A DNA stretch of 64,000 nt from Alitta virens (GCA_932294295.1 OW028574.1:10674215-10738214), one strand, 5' to 3'; shown: positions 30,200-41,772, counted from the first letter of the stretch. Made by a program: numbers and translations. The notes: a model not told the origin generated them from the sequence alone.

Positions 30200-31815
30200 C
30201 ATATTAATCAGTTTAAATTAATTAATTGATGATAAAAATCATTATTTTCAATAGTTGATTTATATAACTGCAAATTAATCAGCAATACATTATTAGTTTT
30301 AAGTTAAACAATGCTCATTAAAAAATTACCTAGCAATGGATTTCTGTAGATATTGAAAACAGGTTGAAAGATATTATTTTACTGAAACATCATGTTTTAA
30401 TAGTGCATTTATTCGTGTCCTGTGTGGCTTAATTCTGTCCAGGATATAGAAAATGACCACTTTTCCTAAAATAAGAGATTTTTTTGTCATTTGTTGATTT
30501 AATCTTTACTTCCAACTGTCCCTGAATGCTCAGTTTATGGTGACTTTAATGAGGATTAAATGTTCGCTGGGCCGCTGCAACTAGCTGACGCAGTACGCAG
30601 GTAGGGGCTGCCATTAGCCGGGAGGAATTCCTCCCGGTAGCGTGCGTGCGCATCCTACGCTTTAACATTGGAAATGCGTGGACCGGAACGTGTTTCCCAG
30701 TCTAAAAATAGCACAGCCAATCAGAAAATTCAGTGCTTAGCCAATCACCCATGCGGGATAAGTAGAGCCTACCTGCCTATCGCGTTTACGCTTAGGCAGT
30801 TTCCAGCCAAGATTAAATGGGGCCCGTGAGAAAATAGTTCTAGTATTATCCATCTGTGGCGCCACCAGCGGGCTGCATGGTGAGCTAGGTGGGTGCTATT
30901 TTTAGAACAAACTGACCGCAGAACTTTGCTTGCAGCGCACCTCTACGGCGGGCGAAATGCCTCTATTATACAGCCCTTGGCTTGTCTATGGTCAGTGGTC
31001 ACATAAAACTCCCTGTCTGGATAACTTAAATAATGACATGCAATGGCTAACACACTTTGCCTTTACCAAAAGAGTCGCATGAAAAAGTAGGCCTTATTTT
31101 TTCTGCAGGGCGGACTCCAGGTCTGGTGATAGAAACAACAGGATACAGATAATTTTCATATGATTTATAGCCATGGACTTTTGAAATTGCTCTTAACTTT
31201 CCATCAGTTTCAAAAAAATTGATATAGAAACTGATACTTGGCATTATCAATTACCAAATGTCAACAGACTCAACACATCACCATGCTTTTGTGGAAAGTA
31301 CTGAATTTACTGTTTATGTAGAACTCTATTTCCCACGATGGAGGGGAAGGGGTGTCTATGACAATCGAATTTATGATGAGGTCAGCCGAGGTCACAATGT
31401 CATGTGCTTGGTTGCGCAATGATGTAACCTTCACTTGCTGCAAAGATACGAACCATGCAGCATTGTGCGACCTCTTAGACGTTTAAATCCATGGAGTCTA
31501 CTCTTGTCTCCATGTTAAATCTGACATTAATGCATTATAATGTCCAGGGAATGAAACCAAGTTATTTACTATGACATTAGGTCCTATTTAAGGTGAGTTC
31601 ATTACAGCATGCTAGTGTTAATTAATTTTTAAAACAGCTAGAGGTATGTTTGTATAATACGGCGTAGTTGCTCTGACCAGAGGGTAAATAATAATTTTAT
31701 GAGTTTCATCATGCTGCAACTCAGAGAATCAGAAATATGCAATCTCTGGCACACATGTTCTCATCAAGGGCGCAATGAAGCCTTTTGGCGGGAAACCTAC
31801 AGATAAGCCTATACC
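30200..31815. other. No gene seen; locally GC-richer block with CCAAT boxes
   Basis: At 30560-30980 GC content rises: a perfect 20-bp palindrome centred on GAATTC (30618-30637), TGCGTGCGCAT (NRF1-like) at about 30643, and two CCAATCA boxes near 30718 and 30741. This looks promoter-like but no coding exon was recognised nearby. Confidence 0.45.
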
Positions 31816-32008
31816 CTTGGCGTGCGAGGGTAGTGGCATAGTCAATTCATACGGTATATACCGGCATATCCATACATAGACGTCTACACAAGTACATTTT
31901 TAGAAAATAAAGTACTGGGCCATTGAAAAAAATCTCTTTTTTTTCTATTTCTTAATTATTTCATTTTACACCCTTGAATTGACTGGGCCACTACCCTCGC
32001 ACGCCAAG
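31816..32008. mobile_element. MITE-like element with 34-bp inverted ends, upstream of FBXL14
   Basis: CTTGGCGTGCGAGGGTAGTGGC plus AGTCAATTCA at 31816-31849 is repeated in inverse orientation at 31975-32008 with two mismatches. Internal about 125 bp is AT-rich. The right end is 181 bp upstream of the FBXL14 start codon, inside the likely promoter or 5' UTR. No clear target duplication. Confidence 0.75.
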
Positions 32009-32120
32009 TGACCGAGGATGGGCCACCATAGGAACGGTCTGTTGAGCTCTAGGTCAGGCGCGCACACTGGACCCTTTCAGTAGAAACTGGGTCAGGTGGT
32101 TTCGCTATTGATTCGCTCAG

Positions 32121-32167
32121 CCAATCAGAAGAGTCGACACAATGAATGCCTAGGCAAGTCACGTGAC
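32121..32167 (+). promoter_or_regulatory. CCAAT box and CACGTG E-box upstream of FBXL14
   Basis: CCAATCAG at 32121-32128 (NF-Y type) and GTCACGTGAC at 32158-32167 (palindromic E-box of the USF/MITF/TFE class), 65 and 25 bp before the ATG. No TATA box. They may be promoter or 5' UTR depending on the transcription start. Confidence 0.5.
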
Positions 32168-32189
32168 CGGTGTAGCAGGCAGATCCAAA

Positions 32190-33389
32190 ATGGAGACGAT
32201 GGGAGACGGGAGGGCAACGCACATTTCGTGCCTGTTCCCGGAGATTCTTGCCATGATCTTCACATTTCTCGAAGTCAGAGACAAAGGCAGAGCTGCTCAG
32301 GTGTGTACGACGTGGCGCGATGCGGCCTACAACCGTATGGTGTGGCGTGGAGTGGAGGCAAAGTTGCACTTGAGAAGGGCCAACCCCTCTTTGTTTCCCA
32401 GTCTTGTCAAACGTGGGATCAAGCGAGTTCAAATCCTCAGTCTACGCCGCAGCCTGAGGGATGTCATCACTGGGATTCCTAATTTGGAGAGCTTAAACAT
32501 GAGTGGATGTTATAATGTCACGGACAATTGTCTAGCTCATGCCTTTATTGTGGAATTACAAAATCTGGTGGTCCTCAATTTGAGTCTCTGCAAACAGGTG
32601 ACTGACATCAGTCTGGGCAGGATAGCTCAGAACTTAAAAAATTTAGAGACTCTAGAATTAGGGGGCTGCTGTAAAATTACCAGCCATGGGCTCATATGCA
32701 TTGCATTGGGCCTCAAAAATCTCAAGACATTGAATTTGAGAAGCTGTCGACACGTGTCTGACCAGGGAATTGGACATCTCGGAGGGTCCACTCCTGGACA
32801 TGGGACAGTAAGACTCCACACCCTCATTTTACAAGATTGTCAGAAACTGACTGACACATCATTGAAATACATAAGTGAAGGTTTGCCACAGTTGCGAAGC
32901 CTTAACTTGAGCTTTTGTGGTAGTGTGACAGACACTGGATTGCGTTCGCTTGCAAAGATGCCTTCCTTGAGAGAACTGAATCTGCGCAGTTGTGACAATG
33001 TCAGTGACATTGGAGTAGGTTTCCTCGCTGATGGGGGATCAAGGATTAATGCCCTGGATGTAAGCTTTTGTGAAAGAATAGGAGACCAGAGTTTGAGCAA
33101 GATATCCCAAGGACTTTTTCACATGCACAGCTTGAGTCTGAGCGCATGTCGCATTACGGATGAAGGACTTAGGAAAGTATCTAGAACGCTGCACCAAATT
33201 AAAGTGCTTAATATTGGACAGTGCAGCCAAGTGACAGATCGTGGTCTCCAACAAATCGGGGACCACATGAAGACTTTGCGCTCGATTGACTTGTATGGCT
33301 GCACCAATATTACAACTGTGGGTATGGAGAGGATTATGCAGCTGCCCAACCTGCACACTTTAAACCTGGGACTCTGGCACAAGAGATGA
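32190..33389 (+). CDS. FBXL14: F-box and leucine-rich-repeat protein, FBXL14-like
   Basis: 399 residues in one exon. Start chosen at 32190 because it is the first ATG, has A at -3 and G at +4, and gives METMG...HISCLFPE, matching the METHISCLFPE start of vertebrate FBXL14 with a short insertion. The F-box (CLFPEILAMIFTFLEVRDKGRAA, cited as about residues 12-35, extending to about 55) binds SKP1; about eleven Cys-type LRRs follow (LNLSLCKQVTD, LNLRSCRHVSD, LDVSFCERIGD and so on). FBXL14 is the substrate receptor of an SCF ubiquitin ligase acting on Snail-family and other factors. The C-terminus stops at NLGLWHKR, slightly short of the vertebrate tail. Apparently intact and the best host gene here. 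Confidence 0.93.
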   Translation: METMGDGRATHISCLFPEILAMIFTFLEVRDKGRAAQVCTTWRDAAYNRMVWRGVEAKLHLRRANPSLFPSLVKRGIKRVQILSLRRSLRDVITGIPNLESLNMSGCYNVTDNCLAHAFIVELQNLVVLNLSLCKQVTDISLGRIAQNLKNLETLELGGCCKITSHGLICIALGLKNLKTLNLRSCRHVSDQGIGHLGGSTPGHGTVRLHTLILQDCQKLTDTSLKYISEGLPQLRSLNLSFCGSVTDTGLRSLAKMPSLRELNLRSCDNVSDIGVGFLADGGSRINALDVSFCERIGDQSLSKISQGLFHMHSLSLSACRITDEGLRKVSRTLHQIKVLNIGQCSQVTDRGLQQIGDHMKTLRSIDLYGCTNITTVGMERIMQLPNLHTLNLGLWHKR

Positions 33390-35300
33390 TCCTTTCTTCT
33401 GCTTGAGAGAGATTTTCTTTTATATTCCTAATTGTATATATATTCAAAGGCAGCAACTATCAATTTTGTACCATATACCTATGTTAAATAATGCCTGGTG
33501 ATAATGAGATATTAAGAATATGTGCATAATGTTTGAATAGTGCTTCATATCATAAATTTACAATTGTTTGTGTATGATATTATATATCTATATTATATAA
33601 ATGTGTATAGTTTGTATGTATGCAATTCTGAATGCTCAATGCTTGCAAACTTTAATGAGGATTCGATATAAGAAGTATATATTTGACACAAGAGAAAGTA
33701 ATAACCGTTATGATGTGTGTTGATATGCATCTGGTGTTGTCTTGATATGTAGTCCATAGTGTGAATGCTGGGAGAGTTCTCGGGAGTCATAACATAGCAA
33801 TGTGAGTGAGAGTGAGTGAGAGTGAGTGACAGGTATGGGCCGAATGAGATGACAATGTGTTGAATGTGACATTGACATCTTGTGACCCTTGAGTGACTCT
33901 CTACTCCTCCAGGCTCCTTCTCTGTGTTGTTTGTGTCAACCCACTTCTGAATTGTGTCTGTCTGTCTCTAAGCAAACCTCAGGAAACTCTTTTAACTTCC
34001 ATTGGTAAATAGACTACTTATCTGCATCCTGTTTCCTATAGAGTGAGGATAAGAGTGTTTAAAGAATGCATTCCTCCAAGAAGCTCCTTGTTTATTGGAG
34101 AGGCTCTTTTCGTGGTTTCTAATCTGAATATAATGAGATTACTTTTCATAATGCAGTATAATTTTAGCTTATTCATCCTATAGTATATAATGTTACTTGT
34201 ACTGGTTGACGAAATGCCATAAATAAGGAAATCCATTCTGTCTTTTGACAGTAGTACAACTGTTAATATTTTGTATCTATACCAAAGTTTTTAAGAGTTA
34301 ACCAAAGTTCTATGACATATTTCTGTTGATTGTATGGAAGTAATTTGTTAAAATCAAACTGTGCTTACTACTTACTGTCAATTTCTGGGTAAAGAGACCA
34401 TTGACATATTTCAATGATATTTGATATTCAATGAATCAAAAGTTATAGCTTTGCAATTCTTAATTGTCCAGCCTCTGCTTGTTGAACTTGACTGTTGTGC
34501 GAGTTATGTCTGTTTAATTTGATGAATGTTTAATGTTTTGGGTTTATTACAAGCAAATTTTATAGCCTTCAATCCTGATAATTATATGTATATCTATTGA
34601 GCAATAATTGTGGTAGTTTCAAATTTGTTCATAGATTGAAAGAGTTCATTTTATTGTAATGTCCAGTTGAGCATTGCTAAAAAGAAGTGCCTAAAAGTAT
34701 CAAATTTTAACGAAAAGGTGTACTATATTCATGTAAAAAGTTCACTAAATGTCATAATGCAAACCAGTGTGCTTCTTTCAGCTTGAGCTGAAGTAAATTT
34801 GTAAATTTAGATTAGTCTTCAAGTGCACTTTGATTTTGAATTTTGAATTGATATTTTGTGACAAAGGCCACAAACAGTTGTAAACTGTGTTTTGTTAAGT
34901 TTTTTGCTTTTGTAATGTATGAATTGAGATTGTTAAATGCTGTGACAGTAATAGTAATTTTAGGAGGTTTTGTTATTTTGTTGTCTGAGAATTTTTTTCC
35001 CCCAGTACAGTATTCCTTTAAATGCACCAATGGTGTAAAAATGATTGTGGAATAGAAAATATAATTTTTATTAAAAAAATGATCTCAGATTTAAACAATG
35101 TTGCAAATTATGACAATATTGTAACAATGTCTTCTGAAAAGCAAAATGTACAATCGTAATTTTTAATGTCTCAATAGCTGTACACTATGAGTGTCAGAGA
35201 ATTGATATAAATGACTATTTTTCAAATGAATAAGTCTTTGGTTAGTTTTTTTTTCATTCGTCAACAAAGCTCAGTATTTATATTGCGTGCTAATCACATA
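33390..35300 (+). other. Probable 3' UTR and downstream flank of FBXL14
   Basis: No coding frames with protein character. AT-rich, with a GTGAGTGAGAGTGAGTGAGAGTG repeat near 33800-33828 (given by position). Several ATTAAA/AATAAA variants exist but no single poly(A) site stands out. Confidence 0.4.
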
Positions 35301-35475
35301 GCTATGTAGGGTTTTGTTAATTCTTAATTGAACATATTGAATCAGAGAAGGTATAGTAAACAGGTAAACTGTGTGTATTTGGTATACAATAGAGCAGGCA
35401 AGCAGCCTCTCAATAGACTTCTAGTTTTCTTCCAGCCTCACAATACACTGTGCATGGTAGAGTTAGCAAACAGGG

Positions 35476-35580
35476 TGATGCCCTCCCCCCCCCCCCCCCC
35501 ACCCAATCTCCTGCATGCTGCCATGGGCATAGGGTGAACAAGGTTGGGGGGGGGGGGGGGGCGGTGGCGTACTCCATTTG
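35476..35580. repeat. Inverted repeat with C(17) and G(17) runs
   Basis: GATGCCCTCCC-C(n)-ACCCAA at 35477-35506 and TTGG-G(n)-CGGTGGCGT at about 35552-35578 flank a short loop containing GCATGCTGCCATGGGCAT. Together with 28.6 and 30.05 kb it shows that long C/G homopolymers here tend to sit in inverted repeats. Confidence 0.6.
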
Positions 35581-35739
35581 GCATTCTTGTGGTATGCTGT
35601 GTTCCAACAAAAATATGCAGCCCCCAGGTCACCACAGTAATGTTAGACATGTGACCATGTACTCCCTTTTTTAAGGGCACTGCGGCAATGTGGGGCCGAT
35701 ATAATTCTGTTATTCTGTACGAATATTGCATTATTATCA

Positions 35740-36440
35740 GTTTCTGTCCTGCATGTTTAATTTCTCAGTAACAGGACTAACTAGATGAAACAAACGATCC
35801 CTAATTACCTATCATCCAACGATGTTTAATTGCAGATTCACTTCGCCATTCATATATTTCCTATACTGGCTATATAGCGATGACAATCTATTGAAAATCC
35901 CTACTGAAAGTTTTCTGCCAAATGTTCCAATTACTATTATGTATTAGCATCATTGTGCAGTTTACAATTATGGGCTATGGCATGAACTTGAATGAAGCAA
36001 TTAATGAAATGCAATGGTGTCCACTAAAATTCATCACAGAGCCATAGATCTGTGACTCGGACTGTAGACGGTGACCTATGATATAACCTAGATAATAGCC
36101 TATACAGAGCATGCAAGAAGTGTATATGAACTGGCCACCATGCATAATCAAAAAGGTGACCTGCAGCGAAGTCTTAACTTGTATGCTTGAATTGGTTCCT
36201 CGATCTGTAGGGAGATCTTAAACGGTAGGCCTACCAAGAATAGTATTATTCCTACTACGTGGCTAGGCTACAATATAGCACAAACTACAATATCACATAA
36301 TATTATTATCAGGCTACACAGCCTACACAGGTCATCAAATTTCTTCATTATACCAGAGGATCGACCAGTGCCATTCGTGGCACTAGCATCTCATTGGTGG
36401 TGCCACTTTTGGCACGGAGGTCCAATAAAATGCAAAAGGA
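35740..36440. other. No gene seen
   Basis: Spacer before the tRNA gene. A small cluster of inverted words (GTGCCATTCGTGGCAC at about 36370 and GGTGCCACTTTTGGCAC at about 36400) lies just 3' of the tRNA. Confidence 0.4.
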
Positions 36441-36444
36441 CGCC

Positions 36445-36558
36445 AACCACCGGCGGGACTCGAACCCGCAATCCCCGGCTGTCTCATGGACAAGGCTGAC
36501 TGGGTTGCCTTGTATCGCCATTAGGAGGCCGATGCCTTATCCATTGGGCCACGGTGGC
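36445..36558 (-). tRNA. tRNA-Arg (anticodon CCT) with a 41-nt intron
   Basis: On the minus strand a complete cloverleaf folds: acceptor GCCACCG/CGGTGGT (one G-U pair), D arm GCCC...AGGC with TGGATA, anticodon stem TCGGC/GCCGG around CTCCTAA, variable GGATT, T arm GCGGG-TTCGAGT-CCCGC. The intron (36481-36521) lies at the canonical place, one base 3' of the anticodon, and has its own AAGGC/GCCTT hairpin. A TTTT terminator follows 9 nt after the 3' end. All this argues for a functioning pol III gene rather than a SINE. Confidence 0.88.
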
Positions 36559-36940
36559 GCTGGGCAAGGTGGGTTGAAAACTTTGAGAAATCGAGTAGCT
36601 TGGGTTAGGTTTTATTAGTGAAGTGATTTTGCATTGTGCTATTTGATACCTAGTCTTAGATATACTCTAATGAACCAGAGTCAACTCGCAGCGGGAGAGT
36701 TACAGGTGTCAGGTGGTAACATGGGGCCAAGTATCCCCATGCACGTTAGCAAAGTTGTCATTTGTTGCTGGCTCCATCTGGCGTATTTGTAATAATACGA
36801 GCCTTAAATTTAGGAGCCAGTACGTAATTTTACCCACAGAACTGATCTAAAGTTTTGCCAAAGGGCAAGCCTCTGCCATAGAAGGCCTACTCTATCAGTG
36901 ATACAATAAAGCAGGACAGAAGCACCATAAAGTAGATTAA

Positions 36941-38323
36941 AGGGGAACTAATGGAAGTTTGCATGTTAATTTCAAAAGTTCAATTAGTTGTCAAATAATA
37001 TATTGCAGTGAAAGGAAATGTCTTAAACTCCGGTTTGATATGATTTCAAGCCAATTAAAAGTGCAATTTGCACAAACCATCAACATGCTGGGGGCCGCCA
37101 TTATTGCACACGGCACGCAATACAGTGACGTCACTTATGTACACAGCTAGGCCATATGTATTCAGCAATAGTCTGCAATACAAATTAATTACAATCCTGT
37201 GGATTACAATCCGTTACATTGTTCATTGCAACTATAATGACAAGAACAGATATCACAACAACATAAAGTTCTTACTGAGTGTCAAGTAATTGCCATTGAA
37301 CTATTTGAGACAATGCAATTATCACACAATATCAGAACAACTATCAAGTATCCTGCTTTGTAATACAACTACTGTTTATTAGTGAAGCTTTAAAAAAATA
37401 TTGTATTGACAAAGTTTTCTTGAAAATAAGTTTTAGATATTATATTTTATTTTAAACTGGTATATTTAATGTATCTATAGCAATGCAACCAACATACAAT
37501 TGAAATAAGCACAATTTGGTAATTAATATATATTAATCTTGGTAAAGAAGGAGGTACTGCCTTTAAAACAAACCCACTAACACTACATATACACCAAATA
37601 TAAATACTATGAAATATATTTATACTATGCATAATACTAATACTGCACATTGCCCCTAAAGATTATATGTGACATATTTTATTTACAAAGCAAAGCAGTA
37701 TTCCAATTCTGTTCTCTTGCAAAAATATGGTCAGAAATATAGTGATACAAAATATATGCTAAATGTAATCTTAAAGTTATTAAATTTTACATTACATACC
37801 TTTTGCTATTTAAACTCCTATGCTTGGAAAAACGTCTTACATAACATGTACGTAGCAGGGTTATTGCCTATTTGCCCATGCATATATATATATATACCTA
37901 CCTATTCTTAGATACAAATTGCTTATTGCAATCAATGCAATAATTAGCTATAATTATGCTGTATTCCCAAGAAATTACAATTAGCTTTGACATGCCCTTA
38001 ACAAAAGCTCTGAAAGTGCAATTACACCTGTATCTAAAACTGTTGTTGACAGTTGTTCTCACCATTGAATTGCAATGCCAAGCCTCCAGAATACTTGGCT
38101 CTCACTCCATGCTAAGAGTTGGTACAACAGTGACGTATTTCCGGTCAGTGCAAAACACCAGGAATTTAAAAAATGGCGGCCTCCGTAGTTTACAACACAG
38201 AGCTAATAAATGCAGGATATTTCATTACCAGGGCACATATACAAGTTATGAATAGCATGGAATTGTTTCTATGGACCCAAGCTAAAATCTGAGAGGTAAA
38301 GTGCAAAAGGGGTTAGTTCCCCT
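36941..38323. mobile_element. TTAA-flanked (piggyBac-like) non-autonomous DNA transposon, 1.4 kb
   Basis: Inverted ends AGGGGAACTAA / TTAGTTCCCCT are bounded by TTAA on both sides (36937-36940 and 38324-38327), the hallmark of piggyBac insertion. Subterminal regions are also inversely related: GGCCGCCATT...GTGACGTCAC on the left (37090-37133) and GTGACGTATTTCC...AATGGCGGCC on the right (38131-38181). No transposase frame inside. A TGACGTCA CRE-like site is present at about 37126. Confidence 0.75.
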
Positions 38324-38329
38324 TTAATC

Positions 38330-40450
38330 ACTACCCTCGAATTTACCTTACATGTACAAATTAAGTAGTACTCAAATCTGGTTGTACTTTATTACTGCCA
38401 GTACTAATTACAAACACAGTAAATTCGCTCCCCCGTCACTGCAGGATTTTTGCTCCCCTGTACTTGAAATCATCCAGACCCTCTCGATCCTTACCTGCTG
38501 AGAAGCCCAATAGCGGGTCTGGCGTTCAGACTGCATGGTCTCTGGCAAAATTGTCCTGAATGACCTCATGGCTGGCTAAAGAGCTCTACAGGCCTTTCTG
38601 TTAGCTGGGTAACTATATATCTTATTTTATGTATGTTTTGTCTTTCTTTTACCAAATATCTGGATATGCAGTGACCATCATTAGCTATCATTTGAACCGG
38701 AATTGTTATTAAGATACTAGACCGAAACATTGCTGCCTCTTGCAAGCGGGCCGATAGACTTTCGTCGTGAAGCAGTTTGTTGGACTATTAGTTGATTGTA
38801 CTTCATACAGTAGGCCTATCCATCACAAATCTGTCACTGTCAATAATGCCGGCGTTATTAGCGAGGGCCAGGGGATCCAGAGCATTCTGATTGACAAAAA
38901 CAATAGGTATGTCCCTTATCCACAAGTTTTCTTAGTCAGAATGTTAACGACAAGTCTAGACGGAGACACCTTCCATGACGGATACCATAAATAGCAAGCC
39001 GGGATTGTTGTTGATGCATTGTAGATGGTCTTCCACAAGGAGATGATGAGCTATGACGGTTGACTAGGCTTCCCGCTTGTCTACAAGTTGACTGCTTAGG
39101 ATCCTAACTATTTGCGCGTTACAGCAAGCAGTCAACAAAAACAAGACGTGACCACATTTGCCAACATATATGACACTGCTCAGTAATGACAGAACTCATC
39201 ATACTCATACTTTAAACTAATACCAAGGCACCTGACTGCCTTAACTGGCTTCTCATCTTAGGAGGCAGCTATGTCATTTGCAACAGCCAACCAGAATGTA
39301 GCTGAATACATTAGAAGCTATTAGAAAATGCCCACAGCTTAATGGCAACTCGTTTGCTACTAGTTTACCAGTTAGAGTTAAATACAAACAAATTTGCCTA
39401 ATAGCCTATTAGTCAGGGGGCCAAGGCCAAAAAAAGTGAATATAAAGGGCAATTTGTTTGCACCGATCCACACCTCCTCAAATCTGGTATCAATGAATTG
39501 GAAATTTTCTTAATTTTTTGAAACCAGTACTCGTTTTGTCAGTTTCTTGGACCGGAGATGTTTTTTTTTTGGTATCCATGGCAACAAGTCAGTTGTTTTA
39601 TTTGAAAAAACGACAACGGTAATATGCTGGTGTGGTGTTAATTATGATGCTTGACATATATTGGTACCATACAATCAGGAAGCATTATCTTGTGTCTAGA
39701 TGGTGAAATATGCAAATTAGCATACAGTGGTGTCATCATAGACGGTAAAACAGTTCTAGCTGAGCAGAGGCAGCTATCCGCCGAGCCCCCTGGCGGAAAG
39801 AGCAGTTTTAACCGTCTAGTGTTATCCTGGTGAAAAGGCCAGTGTGGGCCAACCTTTCCGCAAGGGGCTGGACTTCCTGGCCAAACTTCTGGGGAATTCT
39901 GGATCAAGGAGCTCACCTCCCCAGCCAGGGCCAACCTCTCTAGTGAAGATCAAGGCCAATCTGGCCGGCTGGGGACCATGCTTCTTGGCCTCCCAGTATA
40001 TAGGCACTGCCAATGCACTTCACTTGAAGTTCAGCCAGGTATTCTGGCCTGGGAAGTTTAATTGGTACCTTCACTGGCGGATTTAAATAATCCTCGTAGT
40101 GGGATGGTTGGCCCCTTTACCAGCATAGCTAGGTCTATGATGGGAAGTTGGTGGTTTATGCTTCTTCGTTAAATATATGACTTAACCAGCCATGTTGCTT
40201 CACTGATTCCCGCACCTGTGTCAAGCACAAGGCACCGGTACATTCCAATTGTTCATGCTCCCCCTTTGGCTGGTTAAAATTAGATTTCTGGAAGACCCTT
40301 TGCTTCTAGCCCCGCCCTCCTGCGCACTGCAAGTGCTGAATGGAGAAAACAGCCAGTGCGCAAGTATGACATATTTCCGGTAAAGGTCAGGATTCCGACC
40401 TGTAGATTGGCGTGTGCCGGCCTATTACTTCAGTTAGGCCGGAGCCCAGC
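38330..40450. other. No gene seen; one small hairpin element
   Basis: Open frames of 60-98 codons here have no domain support. An 80-bp fold-back, TAGACGGTAAAAC...GTTTTAACCGTCTA (39739-39818) with an inner CCGCCGAG/CTGGCGG hairpin, is the only clear structure. A TGGCGGATTTA MITE-type end occurs at 40074. Confidence 0.5.
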
Positions 40451-40456
40451 CAACCA

Positions 40457-40581
40457 TGTTGCGAGGATCGAATGTTTTTATTTACTCTGCGCATGCGCAT
40501 GTACAAGTTTAGTATGACTACGTTCATGAAATACTACGTTCGTGATATTTGGTGCCAAACGCTATTCGTAATATTACAACA
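40457..40581 (-). repeat. Gypsy LTR (3' in element orientation)
   Basis: 125 bp, contains TGCGCATGCGCA (40488-40499), the perfect NRF1 palindrome. Confidence 0.9.
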
Positions 40582-40978
40582 TCTCCCCAGTTGTAAGAAG
40601 AAATTACAAACATCCTGAAACTAGAACCTTATAAGCGTAACAAATCATCTGTTCGAATTTTATGTTACACAACTACTAGTTGTTGAAACTTGAATTACTA
40701 AAAATTAGCTTAAGTCAGCATAACTTCTCAAACATTACCAATTATGTTGATTAATACCAAGCACAAAGGTACTTCTAAGTAATACAGAAACTTCTTAGCT
40801 TTACCACAACTTGTAACAAAATTTATAACATAAATGAAATTATACAGCAAATTCCAACAGCATATAAAAAAATTTCATGTACACCTTCTACAGAATAAAC
40901 TCATTAAATGTCACTTGAATATAGAAACGCAACTAAAGAGTCACAATCATCAATCTTGCTTGATCTTGTTAAATTTCT

Positions 40979-41698
40979 TCAACAAGTCTTTTTAGAAGCA
41001 GTCTTAGCGCGAGTAGACTGCCTGCAAAGCGGTGTTGTAGGAGGAACAACTGCAGACTGCGATGGTGTTTTATTTTCACCTGGATCACTGTGCTCGGCTG
41101 TTACAGGTGAAGGAACACTTTGTAGATGTCTACGATTGCATCGAACTGTAGAGCCATCTTGGTGTTGGACGATGTACGAACAAGGTGTGTCAGCAGTTGA
41201 CACAACTGTGGCTGTTGCTCCCCAGCATTTTTCATTATCCAATTTGCAAAGTTCCGAATCACCAGGGAGTAAAGGCGGTAGATCACGAGCACCATGGTGA
41301 CGATCGTACGCTCGAGTGTACTCTTGCTTGTGTTTTTCTTGACGCTGCAGTACAGCATATTTGTTTGACCAGTGCGGTTCAAGATTCTGGCGAGGTGTTG
41401 GTAACAAAGTAGCAATACGCCTTCCCATAAGTAGCTGAGCTTGGCTGTAGCCCGTGGCTGAAATGGGAGTAGCTCTGTAGTTCAATAAAGCAAAGGGGTC
41501 TTTCTGCTTCACTATCTTCTTAGCAATTTTCACGGCACTTTCTGCTTGGCCGTTGGCCTGCGGGTAATGGGGACTAGTAGTTAAGTGTCGAAAACCACAC
41601 TCTTCAGTGACCTGTTTGAATTCATTACTGGCAAAACATGGACCATTGTCAGATACAACTACGCTTGGGATTCCAAATTGTGCGAATGCACTCTTCAT
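40979..41698 (-). pseudogene. Gypsy integrase core and C-terminal domain
   Basis: Reads the second half of the DDE core (VVVSDNGPCFASNEF with catalytic Asp, then QANGQAESAVK with catalytic Glu) followed by a long C-terminal region with HHGARDLPPLLPGD. Broken upstream from the HHCC finger piece at 41773-42099. Normally inserts the DNA copy into the genome. Confidence 0.9.
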
Positions 41699-41772
41699 TC
41701 AAGAAATAACATTGGATCGCTGAGAAGATAAATTGAAGATCACTATGAATTTTGAGTAGTAATCAATCAAAA

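Noticed and set aside
32163..32189. Longer FBXL14 N-terminus starting at 32163
   Set aside because: The codon there is GTG, not ATG; the first ATG (32190) has good context and matches the family start.
35328..35731. Pro/Gly-rich frames of 66-97 codons
   Set aside because: Products of the poly(C)/poly(G) inverted repeat on both strands.
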